This document shows, one piece after another, positions 51,833-61,111 of a DNA stretch of 64,000 bases; position 1 is the first letter of the stretch, and each line of letters begins with the position of its first letter. Position numbers and translations under genes: made by a program. The DNA comes from JAEUIA01 sp034440255. GTDB taxonomy: Bacteria; Planctomycetota; UBA1135; GCA-002686595. Location of the stretch: assembly GCA_034440255.1 (NCBI GenBank), contig JAWXBU010000160.1, positions 1-64,000 on the forward strand, given 5' to 3'. The notes below the pieces were generated by a model. It worked only from the letters and a program-made list of their open reading frames with translations, made no database searches and was not told where the DNA came from.

Positions 51833-52771
51833 TCACTCGGCCGCATCGTCTTCTTCGTCGGACACTTTCGCCGTGCGGACTTCGTCGAGCATCTCGACGT
51901 AGCTCGCGTAGCGGGACGCAGCGATGTCGCCGCGATCGACCGCGTCGAAGACGGCGCACTCCGGCTCGTGATCGTGTGAGCAGCCGTTGAAGCGACACTT
52001 AACTTGGTAGCGCACGATCTCGGGGAACAGGTCGCGCAAGTTGCCGATCGGCACGCCGAAAGGCCTGAAAACCCGGATGCCGGGCGTGTCGATGACGCGC
52101 GCGTCGAACGCGAGCGTGTGGATCTGGCTGAACGAAGTCGTGTGCTTGCCCTGATCCCAATAGCGACTGATCTTGCCGACCTTCAACTTCAAACTCGGTT
52201 GGAGTCCGTTGAGCAAGCTCGATTTTCCAGCACCCGAAGCGCCGTAGAAGATCGTCGTGCGGCCGGCCATGCGTTCGCGCACTGCTTCGATGCCGCGACC
52301 GTCGCTCGCACACGTTTCGAGGACTTCGATCGGCATCGCTTCGTACGTCGCGCGGATCGCGGCCAGGTCGTCGGGATCGCCGAGATCGATCTTGTTCAAG
52401 ATGAGCGTCGTCGGAATGCGCTGCCACATACACGCGGCGAAGATGCGATCCGTTCGATTCGAGGAGAACTTCGGGTTCGCGACCGAGGCCACGGCGAAGA
52501 GTTGATCGACGTTCGCCGCGAGGACTTGCTCACGCGGATCGTGCGAATTGGCGATGCGCGACAACCAGTTCTTGCGCGGCAGAACGCGGTCCAAACTGGC
52601 CGGGACGGAAGTGAGATCGATCTCGACTTGATCACCGACCGCAACGGGATTGCGCTGTTCCCCGTCGAACAAGATGCCCCGCGGAACGGCGTGCTGAACG
52701 CGACCGTCGACTTCGACGTGGCACACTTTGGCGTCGGTGCGCACGACGAGTCCTTGGCGAATGTTCGACAT
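51833..52771 (-). CDS. rsgA: Ribosome small subunit-dependent GTPase A
   Basis: The 312-residue protein has an N-terminal OB fold (RQGLVVRTDAKVCHVEVDGR), the circularly permuted GTPase order G4-G1-G3 (LILNKIDLGDPDDL, then FYGASGAGKSSLLNGL, then VIDTPGIRVFRPFG), and the C-terminal zinc knuckle KCRFNGCSHDHEPECAV. It matures the 30S subunit. ATG at 52771 is chosen because the longer upstream frame is not conserved. It is divergent from the RNA methyltransferase gene, with 98 bases between starts. Confidence 0.95.
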   Translation of the reverse strand: MSNIRQGLVVRTDAKVCHVEVDGRVQHAVPRGILFDGEQRNPVAVGDQVEIDLTSVPASLDRVLPRKNWLSRIANSHDPREQVLAANVDQLFAVASVANPKFSSNRTDRIFAACMWQRIPTTLILNKIDLGDPDDLAAIRATYEAMPIEVLETCASDGRGIEAVRERMAGRTTIFYGASGAGKSSLLNGLQPSLKLKVGKISRYWDQGKHTTSFSQIHTLAFDARVIDTPGIRVFRPFGVPIGNLRDLFPEIVRYQVKCRFNGCSHDHEPECAVFDAVDRGDIAASRYASYVEMLDEVRTAKVSDEEDDAAE

Positions 52772-52869
52772 CGAGGCGGGGATCATCGCACGAATCGTGC
52801 TCGCGCCGCGAATCGTTCGCGCCGCCGATCGATTCGCGATCGCGGCGCAACGGCTATGCTGTGCGCGCC

Positions 52870-53649
52870 ATGGCCGACGAAACCGTGATCCGATCGCGAT
52901 CGAACGCGCTGATTCAGCGTGTACGAGCGCTGGTTTCGGGCAAAGAGCGCGATGCGATCGTGCTCGAAGGCGATCGATTGGTCGACGACGCCGTGACGGC
53001 GAAGCGCGTGATCGAGGTCGTGCTCGTCGCGCACGACAGGATCGAGCGTGCGGGCGAACTGTCGAACCGCGGCGCGCGCGTGCAGCTCGTCGACGCGGAA
53101 ATTCTCGCGCAGGCGTCTGCACTCGAGACTTCGCCGGGAATCCTCGCGCTCGGCCCGCTGCCGCAGAGCATCGATTTGGCACAGCTCGCGCTGGACACTC
53201 GATCCCTCGTGCTCGTCGTCGCTGGCATCGCCGATCCAGGCAATTTGGGTGCTCTCTCGCGAACGGCCGAAGCCTTCGGCGCCTGTGCGTTCGTGGTGAT
53301 TGCGGGCGGCGCGTCGCCGTGGAATGCGAAAGCACTGCGCGGATCCATGGGCAGTTTGTTGCGTCTGCCCGTTGCACACGGGATCGATGCCGACGCGTGT
53401 TCGGCCGTGCTCGGCAAGCGCGGAGCGCGGCAGGTGGTCGCGAACACGCGTGGCGGCGCGGACCCGTCGCGCTTCGATTGGAAAGGTCCGCTCGCGCTGT
53501 GGGTAGGCGCGGAAACGGGTGCGATGCCCGCGGTGACGAAGCGCTTCGAAGGTGTGACGATCCCGATTCGCACGGACGTCGAGTCGCTGAACGTCACGGT
53601 TGCTGCATCGATCTTGCTGTTCGCTGCAGGACGTGTCGCGAGGACGTGA
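52870..53649 (+). CDS. TrmH/SpoU family RNA 2'-O-methyltransferase
   Basis: The 259-residue protein has the substrate-binding N-terminal subdomain (RSNALIQRVRALVSGKERDA) and the trefoil-knot SPOUT motifs: NLGALSRTAEAFG, LWVGAETGAMP and RTDVESLNVTVAASILLF, the last with the catalytic Asn. It would methylate a ribose in rRNA or tRNA. ATG at 52870 is used. Its stop overlaps the ATG of rarA (TGATG). Confidence 0.93.
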   Translation: MADETVIRSRSNALIQRVRALVSGKERDAIVLEGDRLVDDAVTAKRVIEVVLVAHDRIERAGELSNRGARVQLVDAEILAQASALETSPGILALGPLPQSIDLAQLALDTRSLVLVVAGIADPGNLGALSRTAEAFGACAFVVIAGGASPWNAKALRGSMGSLLRLPVAHGIDADACSAVLGKRGARQVVANTRGGADPSRFDWKGPLALWVGAETGAMPAVTKRFEGVTIPIRTDVESLNVTVAASILLFAAGRVART

Positions 53650-54986
53650 TGGCGAAGCCCACGACGAGGAACGATTCGCTTTTCGGAGCGCGCTCCACAG
53701 ATGCTCCGCTCGCCGCACGCATGCGACCGCGGACGCTGCAAGAATACGTCGGTCAAGAGCACGTGCTGGCCGTCGGAAAGCCGCTGCGCAAGTCGATCGA
53801 AGACGGCACGATCGGTTCGATCGTCCTGTGGGGGCCGCCGGGCAGCGGCAAGACGACGCTGGCACGCTTGATCGCGAACGCTGGCGAGCGCGTGTTCGTG
53901 CCGTTCAGCGCGGTGAGCGAAGGTGTCCCGCGACTGCGCGAGGTGTTCGCCGAGGCGCGCGAACGACTGGGACACGAACGCAAGAAGACGATCTTGTTCG
54001 TCGACGAAATCCATCGGCTGAACAAGGCGCAACAAGACAGTTTGTTGCCGGCAGTCGAGGACGGCACGGTCACGCTGATCGGGGCAACGACCGAGAATCC
54101 GAGCTTCGAAATCAACGGCGCCGTGCTCTCGCGCAGTCGCGTCGTCGTCCTGAAGGGCTTGTCGCCGGATGCGTTGGCGCAGGTCGTGAAGAGCGCGCTC
54201 GCCGACGTCGAGCGCGGTTTGGGCACACGTCGCATCTCGATCGACGAGGCGGCACTCGCGTGGATCGCCGAGCAAGCCGACGGGGATGCGCGTCGCGCGC
54301 TCGTCGTGCTCGAAGCGGCCGCGCTCGCGGTGAACGACGACGAAACGATCACGGTCGAGAACATCCGCGACGCGCTGCAACTGCGTTTTGCGCGCCACGA
54401 CAAGTCGGGGGACGTGCACTTCGATCAGTTGAGCGCGCTGCACAAGTCGTTGCGTGGAAGCGATCCCGACGCAGCGCTCTACTGGGCCGCTCGTTTGATC
54501 GAAGGCGGCGAGGATCCGATGGTGATCTTCAGACGTTCGATCGCGATGGCAGCAGAGGACGTGGGGCTCGCTGATCCGAATGCGCTGACGATCGCAGTCG
54601 CCGCGCGTGATGCGTTTCACATGCTCGGCGCGCCCGAAGGCTACTTGCCGATGTGCGAGATGCTCGTGTATCTCGCCACCGCGCCGAAATCGAATCGCAT
54701 CAAGGAAGCGATGGGTGCGGCATTCGATGCTGCGCGCAAGACTGCCGGCGCTGCTGTCCCGATGCACGTGCGCAATGCGCCTACGCAGTTGATGAAGGAT
54801 CTAGGCCACGGCGCGGGCTACGGCTACGCGCACGATTCTGCGACGGGTTACATCGCGCAGGATTATCTGCCTGACGAATTACGCGGCACGCGTTTCTACA
54901 CGCCGGGCACGTTCGGCTTCGAGAAAGAGATCGCGAAACGCCTGGAATGGTGGGCGAAACAGCGCGGCCCGGGCGGGGTTGAGTGA
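53649..54986 (+). CDS. rarA: Replication-associated recombination protein A (AAA+ ATPase)
   Basis: The 445-residue AAA+ protein shows MRPRTLQEYVGQEHVLAVGK, Walker A GPPGSGKTTLARLI, Walker B ILFVDEIHRLNKAQQDSLLP, sensor 1 LIGATTENPSFEI and the DGDARRAL sensor 2, then the RarA-specific C-terminal tetramerisation region (GYAHDSATGYIAQDYLPDEL). It acts at stalled replication forks. It overlaps the methyltransferase gene by one base. The length and all motifs are as expected. Confidence 0.96.
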   Translation: MAKPTTRNDSLFGARSTDAPLAARMRPRTLQEYVGQEHVLAVGKPLRKSIEDGTIGSIVLWGPPGSGKTTLARLIANAGERVFVPFSAVSEGVPRLREVFAEARERLGHERKKTILFVDEIHRLNKAQQDSLLPAVEDGTVTLIGATTENPSFEINGAVLSRSRVVVLKGLSPDALAQVVKSALADVERGLGTRRISIDEAALAWIAEQADGDARRALVVLEAAALAVNDDETITVENIRDALQLRFARHDKSGDVHFDQLSALHKSLRGSDPDAALYWAARLIEGGEDPMVIFRRSIAMAAEDVGLADPNALTIAVAARDAFHMLGAPEGYLPMCEMLVYLATAPKSNRIKEAMGAAFDAARKTAGAAVPMHVRNAPTQLMKDLGHGAGYGYAHDSATGYIAQDYLPDELRGTRFYTPGTFGFEKEIAKRLEWWAKQRGPGGVE

Positions 54987-55097
54987 GTCGCACAGGCATC
55001 ATCAACGCAGGATCATGATTGTGCGGTGTAACGAAACCTCTTCCGCTTTGACCCGTTGCAATCTGGTTACGGTCACCACACTTCATTCTCCGATCAA

Positions 55098-56384
55098 CTA
55101 AGACAACGGACGCAAGGGTTCTTTGCGCACCGCTGTTACCGACGCTGGCCGCATCCACAAATCTCTCGCGCCGCGCATCGACAGAGTGAACACGATGCTC
55201 ATCACGAGATAGCTCACACCCGCGATCAAGAGCATCACGCGCGGCGCCAGCATCCCGGCTTCCAAGTAGACGATGACGCTCGCGATCAAAGTCCCGAGCG
55301 CTTGCAGCGGCGGCAGCAATCCGAACACGCGACCGCGCAATTCGGCGGGCACGTCCTCGTGCAACACAGTCTGCTCCTGCACGAAGTACGCGAACGCGAT
55401 CACTCCCCACGTGAACGACAAACACACCATCACGGGTGCAGACGTGACCCAGAAGTACGCCATCATTTGGAACGGTTCGACGAAGTAGATGAGCACGATC
55501 GTGCGGCCCATGCCGAACGTGCGACCGATCAGGCCGCCGAGTGCGCCGCCCACGATGCCGCCGAGGCCGAACGCCATCCACGAAAACGGCATCCACGTTT
55601 CCGCGTCGACTCCGAGGTCGCGACGCAAGTATTCGGGCACGAGCGGCATCCAGATGCCGATGAACACGAACGCCATCATGAAGCAGGCGGTGATGTAGAG
55701 AATCGTCGGATTGCGGCGTGCGAAACGAATGCCCTCGAGCGCGTCGGAGGCGAAGCGCTGGAAGCCGGCTTCGACGACCGCAAGGTGCTGAGGCAGTACG
55801 AGTGGCGCGAGACGGATCGCGGAGAACATGAAGCACGCGCCGTTGAACCAGAAACACGCGTCCATGCCGAACTGCGCGATCAACAAGCTCGCGATGCCCA
55901 TGCCGACGACGAACATCAGGCTCGTCGTCGAGCCCGAGATCGAGTTCGCGGTCGAAGCATTCTCGATGCCGACGAGGTCGGGAATCGCGCTCTGTCGCGC
56001 AGGCGGGAACACAGTCGAGATCGCCGCGACGCACATCGCGACCGCGTACAGTGGCCAATCGAAATCGAGCCGCATCAGGAAGGGTACCGACACGATCAAT
56101 GCGGCTTGCAACAGATTGCAAGTGACGAGCAAACGTCTGCGGTCACACCTGTCGACGAGCGCGCCTGCGATCGGCCCGAAGAACACCATCGGCACCGTCT
56201 CGAGGATCAACATCAACGCGTTCGCAGCTTCGGGCGAGCTCGAACCCGAGGCAACAGCGCGTGCGTGCACGACCAAGATGAATGCGATGCGCGCGATCGA
56301 CGCGCCGAGCTCCGATACGGCCGTCGCGAGCCACAGTCGGCGAAAACCGGCCTTTTTTCGCAGAAAACTCCACGGGGCGGTCAT
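55098..56384 (-). CDS. Major facilitator superfamily transporter
   Basis: The 428-residue protein has twelve predicted helices, the MFS cytoplasmic loop motif (GPIAGALVDRCDRRRLLVTC) and an N-terminal FLRKKAGFRRLWLATAVSEL typical of the MDR-like MFS group with homology to macrolide efflux proteins. Probably an exporter of small molecules. Its ATG overlaps the recD2 stop (ATGA), so it is cotranscribed with recD2. It is convergent to rarA. Confidence 0.92.
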   Translation of the reverse strand: MTAPWSFLRKKAGFRRLWLATAVSELGASIARIAFILVVHARAVASGSSSPEAANALMLILETVPMVFFGPIAGALVDRCDRRRLLVTCNLLQAALIVSVPFLMRLDFDWPLYAVAMCVAAISTVFPPARQSAIPDLVGIENASTANSISGSTTSLMFVVGMGIASLLIAQFGMDACFWFNGACFMFSAIRLAPLVLPQHLAVVEAGFQRFASDALEGIRFARRNPTILYITACFMMAFVFIGIWMPLVPEYLRRDLGVDAETWMPFSWMAFGLGGIVGGALGGLIGRTFGMGRTIVLIYFVEPFQMMAYFWVTSAPVMVCLSFTWGVIAFAYFVQEQTVLHEDVPAELRGRVFGLLPPLQALGTLIASVIVYLEAGMLAPRVMLLIAGVSYLVMSIVFTLSMRGARDLWMRPASVTAVRKEPLRPLS

Positions 56385-58612
56385 TGCACGATGTTCAGCG
56401 TCGCTAGTCGTTCGGCCAGCGCACTGCCGCGGCGCGCCTCGTCGTCGTTCTCGATCGCGGTGTCGAGCGCGCGCCGGGATCCGACGATGACGACGAGCCT
56501 GCGTGCGCGTGTGATCGCCGTGTAGAGCAGATTGCGCCGCAGCATCATCCAGTGCTGCATCACGAGCGGCACGACTACGGCGGGAAATTCGCCGCCTTGC
56601 GAGCGGTGCACCGTGATCGCGAACGCGGGCTGCAAGTCCGACAACTCCGAGCCTTCGTACGACACGCTGCGATCGGGAAACTTCACGACGACGACACCGT
56701 CGCCTTCGATGCGCGCGATGCGCCCCATGTCGCCGTTGAACACCTCTTTGTCGTAGTCGTTGCGCGTGTGGATGACGCGGTCGCCGACGCGCCAAACGCG
56801 CGAGCCTTGGCGGACTTCGCGCGTCCCTTCGGTCACGTGCTCGCGCAATTTCTCGTTCAATGCGTCGACGCCGCATTCGCCGCGGTACATCGGCGCGATC
56901 ACTTGCACGTCGTCGGTCCACTTCATCCCGAACGTTTCGGGAATGCGGCGCGTGACGACGTCGACGACACGCAAGGCGGCTTGCTCGGGCTCTTCGGCGG
57001 GAAAGAAATAGAAGTCGGCCGACGTCACGCCCTTCGCGGGCAGTTGGATGGCATCGCCGTGTAGCACTTGGTGCGCGTTGACGACGATCAAGCTGTCGTT
57101 CGCTTGCCGGTAGATCTGCGTCAAGCGGAACACGGGCAGCGCTCGCGACTCGATCAAGTCGTGCAACACGTTGCCTGGTCCGACGCTCGGCAGTTGATTC
57201 GGATCGCCGACGAGTACGACGCGCACGGGAGCTTGCAGCGCCTTGAACAGATGGTGCGCGAGCACGACGTCGAGCATAGAAATTTCGTCGACGACCAAGA
57301 GATCGCACTCGAGCGGGTTCTTCGCGTCGTGCAGGAAACCCTCGGATTCCGGGTCGTATCCGAGCAAACGGTGGATGGTCTGCGCTTCCATGCCGGCCGC
57401 CTCTGCGAGCCGTTTCGCAGCGCGTCCCGTCGGCGATGCGAGCATTACCTTCGCATTCGCAGCGCGTGCCAAGTTCACGACGAAGCGCACGATCGTCGTC
57501 TTGCCGACGCCGGGGCCGCCGGTCAAAAGCGCGATCGGATTCGACAGCAGCCCGAGCACGGCCTCGCGCTGTTTCTGATGCAGCTCGATGCCCGATCGGC
57601 GCTCGTGACCCTCCAAGTCGAACTCGTCGGCGAGCGCGCGCAACGGCCCCGACTTCGAAATGCGCGTCACGTTGCGCGCGAGTTCCGCCTCGCAGTGTTC
57701 GAGCCAAGGCAAATACACGGCATCGTGCTCCGGCGATTCACCAGCGCGGATGACGACCTCGCGCCGCTTCTCGAGCTCGGCGAGCTCCGCGTGCAGCACG
57801 GCGTCCGGCACCGCACGCTGCACCAGCTCACCCGCGTTCTCGATTCCCTGGCCGCGCGTCAGCAACGAATGTCCTTCACTCGATGCGACTTCGAGCGCGT
57901 GCACCAACGCCGCACGCCCGCGCCGCGGATCATCGCGCGGAAGTCCGAGTTGCGTCGCGATGCTGTCCGCCGTCCCGAAGCCGATACCGCGGATGCCGCG
58001 CGCCAAGACGTAGGGGTCCGCGCGCACGACGGCTTCGCACTCGAGTCCGACCTTGCGCAGGATCGCCGTCGCGGCGACCGGCCCGAGCCCGAGTCCGCGC
58101 AAGAACGCTTGAGCCTTGTGCGTGCCGTACTCCGCCGCGACCGCAGCGATCAGAGTGTCCTTGATCGCCGGTCGCAGTCCGCGCACTGCGGCGAGTCGGT
58201 CCGGATTCTCGAGGATGATCGTGAACGCGTCCGCGCCGAGCGTGTCGACGATGCGCTGCGCGAGCTTCTCGCCGACCCCAGGAAAGCGGTCCGACGACAA
58301 GTACTTCACCACGCCCTCGCGCCCGATCGGCGGCAGCACTTCCGCCGATTCGAACTCGAACTGGACGCCGTGGGCTTTGTGCTCGACCCATTTGCCGCTC
58401 ATCCGCAGGCGCAGACCGACCGACGGTTCGTCCAACTTGCCTACAGCCGTCGCGAGGTCGCTCGAGAAGAGCGCGTTCTTGCCTTGCGGTGGGTCGTAAC
58501 CCCGCTCTGGCCTTATCCTTAGGACGGAGTACAGCGTGTCGGGGCTCTGGAAGGTGACGCGCTCGACGACGCCGATGAGCTCCTGCCCACCTTCTGCTTT
58601 GGCCGGTTCCAC
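56381..58612 (-). CDS. recD2: ATP-dependent DNA helicase RecD2
   Basis: The 743-residue protein has an N-terminal OB/HhH region (FPGVGEKLAQRIVDTLG, GIRGIGFGTADSIATQLG) as in RecD2, Walker A LLTGGPGVGKTTIVRFV, Walker B LLVVDEISMLDVV, DPNQLPSVGPGNVLHDL, and the final motif FAITVHRSQGGEFPAVVVPL and RRNLLYTAITRARRLVVIVG. It is a superfamily 1 5'-3' helicase without RecBC partners. GTG at 58612 is the start. It is followed by the coupled MFS gene. Confidence 0.95.
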   Translation of the reverse strand: MEPAKAEGGQELIGVVERVTFQSPDTLYSVLRIRPERGYDPPQGKNALFSSDLATAVGKLDEPSVGLRLRMSGKWVEHKAHGVQFEFESAEVLPPIGREGVVKYLSSDRFPGVGEKLAQRIVDTLGADAFTIILENPDRLAAVRGLRPAIKDTLIAAVAAEYGTHKAQAFLRGLGLGPVAATAILRKVGLECEAVVRADPYVLARGIRGIGFGTADSIATQLGLPRDDPRRGRAALVHALEVASSEGHSLLTRGQGIENAGELVQRAVPDAVLHAELAELEKRREVVIRAGESPEHDAVYLPWLEHCEAELARNVTRISKSGPLRALADEFDLEGHERRSGIELHQKQREAVLGLLSNPIALLTGGPGVGKTTIVRFVVNLARAANAKVMLASPTGRAAKRLAEAAGMEAQTIHRLLGYDPESEGFLHDAKNPLECDLLVVDEISMLDVVLAHHLFKALQAPVRVVLVGDPNQLPSVGPGNVLHDLIESRALPVFRLTQIYRQANDSLIVVNAHQVLHGDAIQLPAKGVTSADFYFFPAEEPEQAALRVVDVVTRRIPETFGMKWTDDVQVIAPMYRGECGVDALNEKLREHVTEGTREVRQGSRVWRVGDRVIHTRNDYDKEVFNGDMGRIARIEGDGVVVVKFPDRSVSYEGSELSDLQPAFAITVHRSQGGEFPAVVVPLVMQHWMMLRRNLLYTAITRARRLVVIVGSRRALDTAIENDDEARRGSALAERLATLNIVQ

Positions 58613-58752
58613 GGCCGTCTAGGATCGCAATCAGCGCCCCACGAATCCAGGCAGGGCTTCCGCCTGTCGCGGCCAACGGTTATTCTCTCCGCCCCTCGTT
58701 TCCGGCCAGCGCCAGACGAGGTCCGACCCACCCAGTTCCAGGAATCAAGCGT

Positions 58753-58977
58753 GTGATCAAAGTCCAGGTCCGTCCGAACGAGTCTCTCGAAGCCGCTCTC
58801 CGCCGTTTCAAGCGCCAGTGCAACTACAGCGGCATCTTCCGCCTCGCCAAGGCCAACACCTGGCACGAGAAGCGTTCGGACGAACGCCGCCGCGAGCGCC
58901 GCGAGCGCCTGCGCACGATCCAAAAAGCCACGCGCAAGAACGATCCGACGCGCAAGCTCGGCAAACGTCACGGCTGA
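58753..58977 (+). CDS. rpsU: 30S ribosomal protein S21
   Basis: The 74-residue basic protein (IKVQVRPNESLEAALRRFKR at the start, then a basic alpha-helical tail with HEKRSDERRRERRERL) is a typical S21. A GTG at 58753 follows an AGGAA sequence eight bases upstream. It is monocistronic, and is followed by a strong terminator. Confidence 0.96.
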   Translation: MIKVQVRPNESLEAALRRFKRQCNYSGIFRLAKANTWHEKRSDERRRERRERLRTIQKATRKNDPTRKLGKRHG

Positions 58978-59005
58978 GCAGACACGCCGCGCAGCGATGA
59001 ACGGG

Positions 59006-59035
59006 ACCCGGCCCTGCAGCCGGGTTCTTTCGTTT
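59006..59035 (+). terminator. Rho-independent terminator after rpsU
   Basis: A perfect 7-bp stem ACCCGGC (59006-59012) / GCCGGGT (59019-59025) with a 6-base loop is followed by TCTTTCGTTT. It lies 28 bases after the rpsU stop and before the pseudouridine synthase start at 59063. Confidence 0.75.
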
Positions 59036-59062
59036 GACGAGTACGATGACCGTCGGCGCACC

Positions 59063-60124
59063 ATGGGCATCTTCAAGAAAGACCGCGACCTGACGCAGGC
59101 GCCCAAGGAAGTCGAGCTGCGCGTCGACGCGAGCTTCTTCCGAATGCGCGCCGAGGAGCTCGAGATGCGCCTCGACGCGTTCCTCGCAGCACATCTGACG
59201 TGGCGTTCGCGCGCTTCGATCCAAGAGTTGATCAAAGACGGCTACGTGTTGATCGATCCGAGCACGCTCGCGGAACCGCGCGCTTCAGGAACTGCCGTGG
59301 TCGAGCGCAAGCCGAGTCGCAAGCTCAGGCACGGCGCGCGCGTGATCGTCGTGATCCCCGAAGACTTGCGGGCGCCGATGACGTTGCACACGAGCAGCGA
59401 ACTCGTCGTCAGTTACGAGGATCCGTCCGTTCTCGTCGTCGACAAGCCGCCGAACATGGCCGTGCATCCGAGCGGGCGGTACTTGGTCGACACGTTGATC
59501 CAACGTGTGCACGCGAGATACGGCGCCGGGTTCGAGCTCGAAACGGCGGGTGCGCCGCGCTTGTGTCATCGACTAGATCGCGAGACGAGCGGCCTCGTCG
59601 TCATCGGTCGCACGCCCACCGGTCACGCCGACGTGCAGCAACAATTCGAGCGTCGTGAAGTCGAGAAGGAGTATTTGACGATCGTGCACGGAGTTCCGGA
59701 TCGTGATTCCGGCGTGATCGATTACCCGATCGGTCAAGCACGCGCGTCGCACGTCGGCATCAAGATGGCGATCGCGGTCGACGGACAAGATTGTCGAACG
59801 TCGTGGCGCGTGATCGAGAGGAAGCGCAACGTGTCCTTGGTCGCGTGCGAACCGTTCACCGGCCGGCAACATCAAATTCGCGTGCACATGGCCGCGATCG
59901 GACATCCGGTCGTTGGCGACAAGTTGTACGGCGACGACGATTCGTACTTCGAAAAGGGCTTGGCCGGCACGTTGAGTGCGCAAGACATGCGCGAGCTCGG
60001 CATGGACCGACACGCGCTGCACAACCACCGCATCGCGTTCCGCTCACCCGAGACGGGAGAGTGGATCGAAGTCCTCAGTCCGCTGCCGAGCGACATGCAG
60101 GCGTACTTCGATCAGTCTTCTTGA
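59063..60124 (+). CDS. RluA-family pseudouridine synthase
   Basis: The 353-residue protein has an N-terminal S4 domain (MRLDAFLAAHLTWRSRASIQ), the catalytic motif CHRLDRETSGLVVIG with the active-site Asp, VVSYEDPSVLVVDKPPNMAV and PFTGRQHQIRVHMAAIGHPV. It would modify uridines in 23S rRNA as RluD does, or tRNA. ATG at 59063 is chosen because the upstream in-frame ATG at 58997 lies before the rpsU terminator. Its stop overlaps the end of the degenerate toxin gene. Confidence 0.93.
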   Translation: MGIFKKDRDLTQAPKEVELRVDASFFRMRAEELEMRLDAFLAAHLTWRSRASIQELIKDGYVLIDPSTLAEPRASGTAVVERKPSRKLRHGARVIVVIPEDLRAPMTLHTSSELVVSYEDPSVLVVDKPPNMAVHPSGRYLVDTLIQRVHARYGAGFELETAGAPRLCHRLDRETSGLVVIGRTPTGHADVQQQFERREVEKEYLTIVHGVPDRDSGVIDYPIGQARASHVGIKMAIAVDGQDCRTSWRVIERKRNVSLVACEPFTGRQHQIRVHMAAIGHPVVGDKLYGDDDSYFEKGLAGTLSAQDMRELGMDRHALHNHRIAFRSPETGEWIEVLSPLPSDMQAYFDQSS

Positions 60125-60613
60125 ACCGGTTCGCCTCCGGCGCGGACGATTCGACTGGATCCTCCTGGCCATGGCGAAAAGAACGCTCGATCGTATTCCT
60201 GCGCAGCGCGTGCCAGAGCCGCGTCGAAAGTTGCCAGCCTCAGATCGCGTCGAAGCGCAAGCTCCAAGTAGCAGGCATCTTTCGCCTTCAGCTCATGTCC
60301 GCGTGAGAGAGGCATGCTTGCCAGTCGGCAAGTTTCGAGAGTCAACGGCCAGTGCTCGTCCGAGTCGATCGAGATGGGAAGCGATTCTACGAACTTCAAG
60401 AAAGAGTCCGAGTCTGCCTTCGCGATGCGCCCTCTGCGCTCTGCAACGACGAGTCCGCCGATCACCTCGACCGGGGAAAACACTCGGGACGACTACAGCT
60501 CCGGCAGACAAGAAATCGAGCAGCGCCTCGAGCTTTGTTGCATGCACCTCTTAGCCGAATGCCCACGCAAGCAGCGTACAGGCATCGATGACGATGGGCT
60601 TCGTCGAGCTTAC
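60112..60613 (-). pseudogene. VapC-type PIN-domain toxin, decayed
   Basis: The frame reads PIVIDACTLLAWAFG with the first PIN-domain Asp, then a TAA stop at 60551-60553; it continues EVHATKLEALLDFLSAGAVV. A one-base shift within GGGG at 60473-60476 restores SPVEVIGGLVVAERRGRIA and a third motif KDACYLELALRRDLRLATFD. The expected start would be a GTA at 60611-60613 (read GTG in intact relatives, overlapping the antitoxin's stop). The full-length would be about 167 codons. Three lesions (start, nonsense, frameshift) show it is inactive. Confidence 0.75.
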
Positions 60614-60663
60614 GGACCGGATCCCTCGTCGATCGCTGCGCGCAACTCGTCGAGTGTCAGCGG

Positions 60664-60936
60664 CTAACCCCGAGCGCTGACGCTCTTCCGCAGCTTGGTG
60701 AGTTCCTGCATCGCTTTCATGACGAGCTTTCGGTCCACCTTCCTTCCGCTCGAGCTCGTCGCGAGCGCGGATTCCGTGGCAGCTTGTCGAGAAGCCACCA
60801 AGTCGTCGCGAATCAGGTGACGGATGTACTCGCTGAGTGAAGCGAAGTGCCTAGAAGCCGCAAGTTGCTCGGCAGAACGGCGCAGATCCTCCGGCAGTGA
60901 CACGTTCATGGTCGAAAGTCGATCGGCGTTTCCCAT
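60664..60936 (-). CDS. CopG/ParD-like antitoxin, apparently truncated
   Basis: The 90-residue protein has the ribbon-helix-helix start MNVSLPEDLRRSAEQLA with a Ser/Arg-rich HFASLSEYIRHLIRDDL stretch typical of type II antitoxins. Immediately after its TAG stop (60664-60666) the same frame continues PLTLDELRAAIDEGSGP to a TAA at 60610, which looks like a normal antitoxin tail. So the TAG is probably a nonsense mutation in the last part of the gene. The remaining DNA-binding part may still autorepress. ATG at 60936 is used; ATG at 60909 is the alternative. Confidence 0.7.
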   Translation of the reverse strand: MGNADRLSTMNVSLPEDLRRSAEQLAASRHFASLSEYIRHLIRDDLVASRQAATESALATSSSGRKVDRKLVMKAMQELTKLRKSVSARG

Positions 60937-61111
60937 GCCCCAAACCTATGTCATGCCATCTGGATGGCAAGGCTTGTTACCGTGCAGGCGCAGCGGAAAC
61001 CTGAGGAAGCCTACGACTCAACGGTCGGACACGACCTCGCGACCCAAGGATCTCTCACTTTGGCGTCACGCCATGGCAAAGGAGCAACGAGCGAAGCGCG
61101 GGGGTCGCCGC

